The notes under the pieces: model-generated | Told to the model about the DNA's origin: nothing | Databases searched by the model: none | Seen by the model: only the letters and a program-made list of their open reading frames with translations | Assembly (NCBI GenBank): GCA_045652405.1 | Contig: JAZRUF010000124.1 | Coordinates: 1-11,155, forward strand | DNA: 11,155 nucleotides | Source of the DNA: JAZRUF01 sp045652405 | Lineage (GTDB): Bacteria > Bacillota > Clostridia > Oscillospirales > JAAYXM01 | Direction of reading: 5' to 3' | Shown here: in pieces, positions 1 to 5,808 of the stretch | Layout of the letters: each line of letters starts with the position of its first letter | How positions within the stretch are numbered: position 1 is the first letter of the stretch | Position numbers and translations under genes: made by a program

Positions 1-152
1 CCGCTTACAGCTTCTTCATAAGTTTTTCCGGCTGAATTTGCACTTGCAGCGATAGCTGTGACGGTAAACCACGGGTGATTTTCAAGAAGCGTTGCAAAAC
101 GCTGACCAACCATTCCTGTGCCGCCTATAATTCCGACCTTGTAATTTTTCAT
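1..152 (-). CDS. asd: Aspartate-semialdehyde dehydrogenase, N-terminal fragment (cut by window edge)
   Basis: Reading the minus strand from 152 gives an open frame that runs off the window, with only about 50 codons visible. It starts MKNYKVGIIGGTGMVGQRF, a Rossmann NADP-binding loop of the GxxGxxG type, and continues with LLENHPWF and an AAS..SAGKTYEEAV stretch. This N-terminus is typical of the archaeal/fungal-like branch of aspartate-semialdehyde dehydrogenase. The enzyme reduces aspartyl phosphate to aspartate semialdehyde in the lysine, threonine and methionine pathway. The start is fixed by an ACGGAGG ribosome site (about 161-167) eight bases upstream. The lysine riboswitch upstream on the same strand independently supports a lysine-pathway role. 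Catalytic Cys and His lie outside the window, so activity cannot be judged. Family call is fairly firm; the rest of the gene is unseen. Confidence 0.88.
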   Translation of the reverse strand, partial: MKNYKVGIIGGTGMVGQRFATLLENHPWFTVTAIAASANSAGKTYEEAVS

Positions 153-257
153 TTTTATAACCTCCGTTTTCGCCGTTTCAGGCGATTTGTTTTATATACC
201 CAGTATATGTTTTACTATGCAAAAAGGAAACAGATAAAGATTATATGTCAAAAAAAG

Positions 258-311
258 AAAAAAGTCGGTTGAAAAACCGACCGCTTTTGTAATATAATAG
301 AGAAAAGCGGT
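258..311 (-). terminator. Riboswitch-controlled intrinsic terminator with competing hairpins
   Basis: On the minus strand, positions 281-275 pair with 270-264 (7 bp GTCGGTT/AACCGAC, UUUC loop). A run of six T (263-258) and then a second T run follow, a classical intrinsic terminator about 110 bp before asd. Two alternative pairings overlap it. A 9-bp hairpin pairs 311-303 with 288-280. Bases 324-317 (AAGCCGAC in the RNA) can also pair with 281-274, giving 8 bp with one G-U, which would destroy the terminator. This is the layout expected of an attenuation platform, but which fold lysine favours is inferred. Confidence 0.8.
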
Positions 312-353
312 TTAGTGTCGGCTTTCGCGCAAAACTCTTTTTCATTACAAATA

Positions 354-525
354 ACAGATAGCTCTTCATCAAATAACAGATGACAGTTGCATGGCTGTTA
401 ACCATACACCCAGATCGACACACTGACCGGAAGCGGCCGTCTTCGGCGGTAAACCCTTTCACGATACCTCATAGAGCTCCGGAGCTCTAAGTAACGCTAC
501 TGATGAGTGCCGCGCCTCTACCTAA
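354..525 (-). ncRNA. Lysine riboswitch (L box) aptamer
   Basis: Read on the minus strand, the RNA has the conserved lysine-aptamer core in the right order. GGTAGAGGCGCG (522-511) comes first, then CAGTA, then GTGAAAGG, then GCCGAAG (447-441), CTGGG, ACAGCC, a CTGTCA element and AGCTATC near the end. The closing helix P1 is visible as GGTAG (522-518) with CTATC (361-357), and P5 as CATC/GATG. The span of about 170 nt is the usual size. The aptamer senses lysine; it sits between a sigma-A promoter and an intrinsic terminator ahead of asd, so high lysine should cause premature termination. A 73-codon open frame across it is a chance ORF. Confidence 0.93.
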
Positions 526-546
526 ACTATATTTCCTTTTGTTCAT

Positions 547-575
547 AATATATCATTTGTTTTAACTTCTGTCAA
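547..575 (-). promoter_or_regulatory. Sigma-A promoter of the lysine riboswitch/asd transcript
   Basis: On the minus strand TTGACA (575-570) is followed after exactly 17 bp by TATATT (552-547), preceded by TGA as an extended -10. This is a near-consensus housekeeping promoter. Predicted transcription starts near 540, about 15 nt before the aptamer. Confidence 0.85.
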
Positions 576-593
576 CACTAAATCAGTTAACAG

Positions 594-621
594 TGCGCAT
601 TTTGGCGCATTTTTATATAAT
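594..621 (+). promoter_or_regulatory. Possible -10 element and repeat ahead of the SpoIID-queA-tgt genes
   Basis: A perfect TATAAT lies at 616-621, 24 bp before the SpoIID-like gene, but no good -35 is found at 16-18 bp. TTAACA at 587-592 is too far (23 bp). Just upstream, GCGCATTTT occurs twice with a 10-bp period (595-603 and 605-613). TGCGC (594-598) and GCGCA (605-609) also form a short inverted repeat. The missing -35 together with a repeat suggests an activator-dependent or alternative-sigma promoter, which is only an inference. Confidence 0.35.
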
Positions 622-645
622 GCATGGAAACGGAGTGCTTTTTTT

Positions 646-2385
646 ATGAGAAAAATAGTCAAATTTATGATATTAACTGTACTTGTCGCATGCGTATTTT
701 TTATGCAGGCAGCAGCTGCTGCGGAAGCTAACCCGACCGTCAGAGTAGGATTGTATTATAATACCACGGCTCTTGTAACCGCAAATCTCCAAAACAAGGT
801 TGGTTACGGTTACCGCTTGGGATTTTTTGACAGTCAGGGGAATTTTATAAACATATGGTCAGTTGATAGTACTAACAAAATAACAATGGGGAAAGACCAG
901 AACCTGTATTATAAGGACAATACGTTCTATGCTTCGAATGCTCCGGAGGATAGCCGCTCACTCGGCGCATATCACGTGCAGTTTGATACATCTTACGCAA
1001 ACGCACAGCTTGCAGAGAGTGCATTAAAACAAATGCTTGCAAAGGGCGTTCCGGGGTTTGTTAGCTATATAAACGGGGCATATTATATCCGTACCGGCTC
1101 TTTTACAACCCAATCTGCGGCAAGTGCTGCAGCACTCCAATATATAAACATAGACACAGCTACAGCGGTCGGCGCGGGGCACACCTGCGTAACCGTCTAC
1201 AATACAGAAACCGGTGCAATTCTATTTGAGTTTGAATCAGGTGTAAATGTCCCTTTGTCTGTTTATCCGTCACTTGGTGAGGTAGATGACCCGCTTACCT
1301 GGTTTAAAGGTTATCAATACCGCGGTGCATTTGAGTACATAAGAAACGGCGGTAATATTTCTGTCATAAACCGTGTTTCAATGCAAGACTATGTCAAGGG
1401 CGTAGTACCATATGAAATGTCCGCCTCGTGGCCTGTTGAAGCCCTAAAAGCTCAAGCGATGTGTGCGCGTACATATGCATACTCAAACTTTGGAAAACAC
1501 GGTTCTGATTTCGATATTTGCGCTTCAACGCATTGTCAGGTATATCACGGCGCAAACTCGGCAACCGAAAATTCTGATACGGCAGTGGACGAAACGTACG
1601 GACAGTATATATTATATGACGGTGAGCCGATAAATGCAGTCTTCCATTCATCCAACGGCGGTGCTACGGAGGATGCGGAAAACGTCTGGGGATATGCAAC
1701 ACCTTATTTGCGCGGAGTTTATGATAACAACGAGGACCTTGACCGTGCAACAAACGGTCGCTGGTCATTTGAATACACTCCTGCGCAGCTTCAGTCTATA
1801 CTCAATTCCAAAGGATACTCGGCTGCACTTATATCCGATGCATACGTCGAAGAGTACACAAGCAAGGGAAACGTCAAAAAAGTAACCTTCATTGACGTAA
1901 ACGGTGAAAAGTTTAGCTTCTCAAAAGAGAAAGCGCGCACAATAATAAACAGCTCGTCACTAAAAAAATATACTCACAGCCAACGTTATAAAATTACCCG
2001 AAAGGGTGCACAAGCGAATCAGAACACAGCATCAAGCGGCTCTTCACTATATGTAAACAACGCTTCTAATGCGCTTGACCCGCAAAGCGGAGGTATTTCC
2101 GTAATAACCGGAAGCGGTGCTATGGGACTTCTGCCGTCAACGTCAGTTTATGTGCAGACCGCCTCTGGAAAAGAGATTATAACCTTTACGGAAAATTCAT
2201 CAGATAACAATTCCACCGAAACGCCTCAAACAAGCAATGATGTAACCTTTGTTTTTACCGGCACAGGCTGGGGGCACAATGTAGGCTTAAGTCAGATTGG
2301 CGCTCTCGGAATGGCAAACAAAGGCTACTCAGCTGAAGATATTATCCATTTTTATTACACTGATGTTACTATAACCAAAGCATGA
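646..2385 (+). CDS. SpoIID/LytB-type peptidoglycan glycan-cleaving protein with SPOR-like domain
   Basis: Secreted or membrane-anchored wall enzyme of 579 residues. Residues 1-26 form a signal peptide or anchor (KIVKF, hydrophobic core, AAAAAE). Residues about 31-70 look like the SpoIID N-terminal strand module. Residues about 104-170 look like a SPOR domain: YHVQF, an Ala-rich helix, then YYIRTGSF. The SpoIID domain starts near 225; VVPYEM carries the presumed catalytic Glu257, followed by EALKAQAMCARTY. CASTHCQVYHG holds Cys292/Cys297, placed like the zinc-binding cysteines reported for a clostridial SpoIID. An inserted Ser/Asn-rich segment (about 455-535) precedes the C-terminal GTGWGHNVGLSQIGALGMA motif, where Asn replaces the usual second Gly of GHG. 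SpoIID proteins are lytic transglycosylases acting on glycan freed of stem peptides. A GGAG site lies 10 nt before the ATG, and the stop overlaps an ATG of the queA frame. It is longer than B. subtilis SpoIID, so a vegetative or spore-formation role is undecided. Confidence 0.88.
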   Translation: MRKIVKFMILTVLVACVFFMQAAAAAEANPTVRVGLYYNTTALVTANLQNKVGYGYRLGFFDSQGNFINIWSVDSTNKITMGKDQNLYYKDNTFYASNAPEDSRSLGAYHVQFDTSYANAQLAESALKQMLAKGVPGFVSYINGAYYIRTGSFTTQSAASAAALQYINIDTATAVGAGHTCVTVYNTETGAILFEFESGVNVPLSVYPSLGEVDDPLTWFKGYQYRGAFEYIRNGGNISVINRVSMQDYVKGVVPYEMSASWPVEALKAQAMCARTYAYSNFGKHGSDFDICASTHCQVYHGANSATENSDTAVDETYGQYILYDGEPINAVFHSSNGGATEDAENVWGYATPYLRGVYDNNEDLDRATNGRWSFEYTPAQLQSILNSKGYSAALISDAYVEEYTSKGNVKKVTFIDVNGEKFSFSKEKARTIINSSSLKKYTHSQRYKITRKGAQANQNTASSGSSLYVNNASNALDPQSGGISVITGSGAMGLLPSTSVYVQTASGKEIITFTENSSDNNSTETPQTSNDVTFVFTGTGWGHNVGLSQIGALGMANKGYSAEDIIHFYYTDVTITKA

Positions 2386-2391
2386 GAGGAC
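2386..2391 (+). promoter_or_regulatory. Ribosome binding site fixing the queA start
   Basis: GAGAGGA ends at 2391, five bases before ATG 2397. The in-frame ATG at 2382 would place this site inside the gene. Starting at 2397 also gives the usual QueA length and the typical MKKSDFYFDLP beginning. Confidence 0.7.
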
Positions 2392-2396
2392 ATACA

Positions 2397-3425
2397 ATGA
2401 AGAAATCCGATTTTTATTTCGATTTGCCGGAAGAGCTAATCGCTCAAACTCCGCTTGAAAAGCGTGATTCATCCCGCTTAATGGTGCTCGACCGCAACAG
2501 CGGGGAGATTGAGCACAAGCATTTCCACGATATTCTCAAACTTATAAATCCGGGTGACTGCCTGGTGTTAAATAACTCCCGCGTCTTGCCCGCGAGACTT
2601 ATTGGTACGCGAGAAACCGGCGGAGCTGTCGAAGTTCTTTTACTCAGAGATTTAGGTGGTGGGGAATGGGAATGCCTTACAAAACCCGGCAGAAAAACGC
2701 GCACCGGTGCAAAGCTCAGCTTTGGTAATGGAGAGTTAAACGCCGAGGTCATCGGCGAATTGTATGACGGAAAACGGCGTGTTCGTTTTTGCTATGACGG
2801 AATCTTCCTTGAAATATTAGAAAAGCTCGGGCAAATGCCACTGCCGCCGTATATACACGAAAAACTCGATAATCCGGAGCGCTATCAGACTGTATACTCA
2901 AAAGAAATTGGCTCTGCGGCTGCACCTACCGCAGGATTGCACTTTACAAATGAGCTTTTGGATGAATTAAAGGAAAAAGGTGTAAACATAGCTTACGTGA
3001 CACTTCATGTAGGACTTGGAACTTTCCGACCGGTAAAAGCTGAGGACTTGAGCGACCATCAGATGCATTCGGAGTATTACGAAATACCGGACGAAACTGC
3101 TAATATAATTAAAAGCACGAAAAAATCCGGCGGTCGTATAATTGCAGTAGGAACTACATCTTGTCGCACTATAGAGTCCGCATACGGAGAAAACGGCGAA
3201 TTGATAGCAAACAGCGGCTGGACGGATATTTTTATATATCCGGGATATAAATTCAAAGTTTTGGACGCACTAATAACAAATTTCCACCTGCCAGAAAGTA
3301 CACTAATCATGCTTGTATCTGCGTTGGCGGGTAAAGAGAATGTAATGAATGCGTATAACTGTGCGATAAAGGAAAAATACCGTTTCTTCAGCTTTGGAGA
3401 CGCGATGTTCATAAAGGAGCAATAA
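2397..3425 (+). CDS. queA: S-adenosylmethionine:tRNA ribosyltransferase-isomerase QueA
   Basis: Cytoplasmic tRNA-modification enzyme of 342 residues, the standard length. It transfers and rearranges the ribosyl group of S-adenosylmethionine onto preQ1 at position 34 of tRNAs with GUN anticodons, giving epoxyqueuosine. Family signatures are present in order: FDLPEELIAQTPLEKRDSSRLM at the start, LVLNNSRVLPARL (about 56-68), TKPGRK (95-100), AAPTAGLHFT (175-184), HVGLGTFRPV (204-213), VGTTSCRTIES (251-261) and ITNFHLPESTLIMLVSA near the C-terminus. It follows the SpoIID-like gene with overlapping or near-overlapping ends and is followed immediately by tgt, whose product acts in the preceding step. 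Translational coupling across all three genes is likely. Confidence 0.97.
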   Translation: MKKSDFYFDLPEELIAQTPLEKRDSSRLMVLDRNSGEIEHKHFHDILKLINPGDCLVLNNSRVLPARLIGTRETGGAVEVLLLRDLGGGEWECLTKPGRKTRTGAKLSFGNGELNAEVIGELYDGKRRVRFCYDGIFLEILEKLGQMPLPPYIHEKLDNPERYQTVYSKEIGSAAAPTAGLHFTNELLDELKEKGVNIAYVTLHVGLGTFRPVKAEDLSDHQMHSEYYEIPDETANIIKSTKKSGGRIIAVGTTSCRTIESAYGENGELIANSGWTDIFIYPGYKFKVLDALITNFHLPESTLIMLVSALAGKENVMNAYNCAIKEKYRFFSFGDAMFIKEQ

Positions 3426-4559
3426 ATGTTTAAACTGCATAAGAAAAACGGAAATGCACGCCGCGGTGAATTTCACACGCCGCACGGCGTTATACAAACG
3501 CCCGTGTTTATGAATGTAGGCACACAAGCGGCAATCAAAGGTGCTGTATCGGCCGATGATTTAAAAAGGATAAACTGCCAGGTGGAGCTCAGTAACACCT
3601 ACCATTTGCATGTGCGCCCGGGCGATGAAGTAATACGTTCTTTGGGCGGACTTCATAAATTCATGGCATGGGATAAACCAATTCTGACTGATAGTGGCGG
3701 TTTTCAAGTATTTTCACTCTCCACCCTCCGAAAAATAAAGGAGGAGGGGGTATACTTTGCCTCGCATGTTGACGGCAGAAAAATTTTCATGGGGCCAGAA
3801 GAGTCAATGAAAATACAGTCAAACCTCGGTTCGGATATTGCGATGGCTTTTGATGAGTGCATTGAAAATCCCGCACCGCGCGATTACGTTATAAATTCAT
3901 GTCAAAGAACCACACGCTGGCTTATACGCTGCCGCGACGCACTCGATAAGTTTAATAAAGAAGAAAACGCGGTAAATCCCGGGCAAGTTCTTTTTGGAAT
4001 AAATCAGGGTGGAACATATCCCGACCTGCGCGTGGAGCATATGAAAGCGATACGCGAATTAGACCTTCCCGGATATGCAATAGGCGGTCTGGCAGTAGGC
4101 GAGTCTACTGATGAAATGTATAGCATAATTGACGCAGTTGAACCGTTTATGCCTCAGGACAGACCGCGTTATCTGATGGGTGTTGGTACACCGTCTAACA
4201 TAATAGAGGCTGTAGCACGCGGAGTAGATTTTTTTGACTGCGTAATGCCCGCGCGAAATGCGCGTCACGGTCATTTATACACTTGGAATTACGGATGCAT
4301 AAATATAAAAAATGAGAAATACAAGCTTTCCGACATGCCGATAGATCCTGAGTGTAAATGCCCGGTATGTTCAACGTATTCACGCGCATATCTCAGGCAT
4401 TTATTCAAGGCGGAGGAAATGCTTGCAATGCGTTTGTGTGTGCTACACAACTTGTATTTTTACAACGAGCTTATGCAGAGAATACGTGATGCAATTGACA
4501 ATGATACGTTTGATGCGTTTCGTGCAAAATGCTCCGGAGTAATTGATAAACGCGGATAA
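3426..4559 (+). CDS. tgt: Queuine/preQ1 tRNA-guanine transglycosylase
   Basis: Cytoplasmic enzyme (377 residues) that swaps guanine 34 of Asp, Asn, His and Tyr tRNAs for preQ1. TIM-barrel landmarks are clear. LTDSGGFQ contains Asp89 (equivalent of Z. mobilis Asp102). GINQGG and GGLAVGE form the base-binding region. FFDCVMPARNARHG contains the nucleophile Asp271 (equivalent of Asp280). The zinc site is CxCxxC at Cys310/312/315 plus His341, each exactly eight before its Z. mobilis counterpart. The ATG directly abuts the queA stop and is preceded by AAAGGAG at 3413-3419. No hairpin terminator is obvious after the stop; the next gene has its own promoter. All key residues are intact. Confidence 0.97.
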   Translation: MFKLHKKNGNARRGEFHTPHGVIQTPVFMNVGTQAAIKGAVSADDLKRINCQVELSNTYHLHVRPGDEVIRSLGGLHKFMAWDKPILTDSGGFQVFSLSTLRKIKEEGVYFASHVDGRKIFMGPEESMKIQSNLGSDIAMAFDECIENPAPRDYVINSCQRTTRWLIRCRDALDKFNKEENAVNPGQVLFGINQGGTYPDLRVEHMKAIRELDLPGYAIGGLAVGESTDEMYSIIDAVEPFMPQDRPRYLMGVGTPSNIIEAVARGVDFFDCVMPARNARHGHLYTWNYGCINIKNEKYKLSDMPIDPECKCPVCSTYSRAYLRHLFKAEEMLAMRLCVLHNLYFYNELMQRIRDAIDNDTFDAFRAKCSGVIDKRG

Positions 4560-4596
4560 AATTTACACAGCGTTAATAAAAATATAAAAATAATAC

Positions 4597-4625
4597 TTGT
4601 AAATTCCTTCCGTTACAGATATAAT
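4597..4625 (+). promoter_or_regulatory. Sigma-A promoter for yajC and the SCIFF genes
   Basis: TTGTAA at 4597-4602 is followed after 17 bp by a perfect TATAAT at 4620-4625. Predicted start is near 4632, about 12 nt before the GGAGG of yajC. It separates yajC and downstream genes from the queA-tgt unit. Confidence 0.75.
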
Positions 4626-4658
4626 AGAGCTTGTAATAATTTTTGGAGGTAAATTTTT

Positions 4659-5030
4659 ATGCAAATGTTAGCATTTCTTACAGGCGAGGCAGCGCAGGGT
4701 GGTGCAGGTTCAAGCATCATGGCATTTCTGCCGATTATCCTTGTATTCGTTGTTTTCTATTTCTTCCTTATCCGTCCCGAAAAGAAGCGCAATAAGCAAA
4801 CCGCTGAAATGCGCAATAATCTCAAAGTTGGCGACGAAATCGTAACCATTGGCGGAATTATCGGAAAAATTACAAACATTAAAGAAGACCAGCTTACCAT
4901 CGAAACCGGCGCTGACCGCAATAAGGTTCGTATTATGCGTTGGGCAGTAAGTGCACCGATTGCAAAGGAAGAGACCAAGGCTGTTAAAGAAGCCGAAAAG
5001 GACGCTGCAAGCGACGCTTCTGAAGAATAA
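4659..5030 (+). CDS. yajC: Sec translocase accessory subunit YajC
   Basis: Small single-pass membrane protein of 123 residues. A short Gly/Ala-rich N-terminal piece is followed by one membrane helix (about 20-38) and the diagnostic FFLIRPEKKRNKQ boundary. Next is the compact cytoplasmic domain with LKVGDEIVTIGGIIGKI (about 55-71). The tail (about 101-123) is rich in Lys, Glu, Ala and Asp and probably disordered. YajC associates with SecDF in the holo-translocon and is generally not essential. GGAGG at 4644-4648 lies ten bases before the ATG, and a strong promoter lies upstream. Linkage to tgt is common in bacteria. Linkage onward to a SCIFF locus is the clostridial version. Confidence 0.95.
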   Translation: MQMLAFLTGEAAQGGAGSSIMAFLPIILVFVVFYFFLIRPEKKRNKQTAEMRNNLKVGDEIVTIGGIIGKITNIKEDQLTIETGADRNKVRIMRWAVSAPIAKEETKAVKEAEKDAASDASEE

Positions 5031-5112
5031 AATTCCTGTTTTTGTAATTAATCTTCATCCCATGTAATAGAATTGAAGTAAGATATTCTTAAAAGCAGGG
5101 GGATGGGTCAAC

Positions 5113-5529
5113 ATGCAAAAACACGAAGAAGTATCCAATAAGTTTTCTAAAATCCCGATTTTGTTTTTCATCTACGGAATCATCGGTGTTTTAATTGGTA
5201 TAGTATTGCTTTTACCTGTATCATTTCTTTCAGCGAATGAGCTTTTACCTGATGGAGTTGTTTCGTCTTTTCCGGCTGTCGCTGTTTTTATCGGCGCGGT
5301 TGTTTCAGGCTATTTTTCCGCACGGTCAATGGGTAAAGCTTTGCTTACCGGTCTTATTCAGTCAATAGTAAACTTTTTAATCTTATATCTTTTGGGTGTT
5401 TTAGTCTTTATGAGGATTAAACCCACTGGGCTTTATTTGTATGTATTTCTCGCCTGTGTTTTAGGTGCAGTCATCGGCGGACTTATTACGGTTATAAACG
5501 TCAAAGGCCATCGTCGGCGCAATACATAA
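5113..5529 (+). CDS. TIGR04086-type four-helix membrane protein of SCIFF loci
   Basis: Hydrophobic protein of 138 residues with four predicted membrane helices at about 14-40, 53-70, 73-99 and 106-129, and a basic C-terminal tail (KGHRRR). Several helices carry small-residue patterns (GxxxG-like: GIIGVLIG, GAVVSG, GAVIGG). The position immediately before a SCIFF precursor, the length and the layout match the uncharacterised TIGR04086 family, which is known mainly from this neighbourhood. No catalytic motif is visible, so the function is unknown. Export, immunity or membrane recruitment for the modified peptide are only guesses. A purine-rich GGGGGA lies about 10 nt before the ATG. The gene is 82 bp after yajC and 42 bp before the precursor. 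Confidence 0.75.
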   Translation: MQKHEEVSNKFSKIPILFFIYGIIGVLIGIVLLLPVSFLSANELLPDGVVSSFPAVAVFIGAVVSGYFSARSMGKALLTGLIQSIVNFLILYLLGVLVFMRIKPTGLYLYVFLACVLGAVIGGLITVINVKGHRRRNT

Positions 5530-5571
5530 GGCGGATGCAAAATATAAATTACAAAAGGAGAGTGTTTTACA

Positions 5572-5715
5572 ATGAAACATGTTAAGACAATCAATACTGC
5601 GGTTTTAAAGAACAGCGCTGCAAAGGGCGGCTGCGGCGAGTGCCAGACTTCTTGCCAGTCCGCTTGCAAGACTTCCTGCACAGTTGCAAATCAGAAGTGT
5701 GAAAACCGTAAATAA
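5572..5715 (+). CDS. scfA: SCIFF ranthipeptide precursor (six cysteines in forty-five)
   Basis: A 47-residue peptide, too short for many ORF callers. The leader MKHVKTINTAVLK is nearly invariant in this family. The core has six Cys at 21, 24, 28, 32, 36 and 43 (CX2CX3CX3CX3CX6C), with Thr at 26, 34 and 37. The partner enzyme forms thioether bonds from Cys sulfur to carbons of other residues. In the C. thermocellum homologue CteA the reported link is Cys32 to Thr37, and both residues are present here at the same numbers. AAAGGAG at 5554-5560 precedes the ATG. The maturase gene follows after a terminator hairpin. Biological role of SCIFF peptides is not settled; quorum-sensing-like roles have been proposed for some clostridia. 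The symbol follows published scfA/scfB usage. Confidence 0.95.
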   Translation: MKHVKTINTAVLKNSAAKGGCGECQTSCQSACKTSCTVANQKCENRK

Positions 5716-5743
5716 AATTTTAACGCGTAGAAAAAAACCATAC

Positions 5744-5781
5744 AAAACGGATTACTGCGCTGCGGTAGTCCGTTTTTCTTT
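5744..5781 (+). terminator. Intrinsic terminator/attenuator between SCIFF precursor and maturase
   Basis: A 15-bp stem pairs 5744-5758 with 5762-5776 (two G-U pairs, loop GCT) and runs into TTTTT, then CTTT. It lies after the precursor stop and before the maturase start. Part of the transcripts should end here, leaving the precursor mRNA in excess. I found no clear promoter between it and the maturase, so the maturase probably depends on read-through. Confidence 0.85.
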
Positions 5782-5793
5782 GTGGGAAAAGAT

Positions 5794-5798
5794 GGAGG
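5794..5798 (+). promoter_or_regulatory. Ribosome binding site fixing the maturase start
   Basis: GGAGG ends 10 nt before ATG 5809. It rules out the in-frame GTG at 5782, which sits in the terminator tail and has no upstream site. Confidence 0.75.
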
Positions 5799-5808
5799 TA
5801 TATCCGCT

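Noticed and set aside
241..462. 73-codon minus-strand open frame ahead of asd
   Set aside because: It lies wholly inside the lysine aptamer and terminator, has no family resemblance, and RNA structure explains the conservation.
1394..1651. Minus-strand frame inside the SpoIID-like gene, and similar frames inside queA, tgt and the maturase
   Set aside because: Antisense shadows with no ribosome site or protein-like composition.
2382..2396. Five-codon N-terminal extension of queA from ATG 2382
   Set aside because: The ribosome site would be inside it, and the family length and N-terminus fit ATG 2397.
5042..5070. TTGTAA-17 bp-TAATAG as a promoter for the TIGR04086-like gene
   Set aside because: The -10 matches only three of six bases, so it is too weak to call; read-through from the yajC promoter is enough.
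5782..5808. GTG start nine codons before the maturase ATG
   Set aside because: It is in the tail of the terminator without a ribosome site; GGAGG points to 5809.
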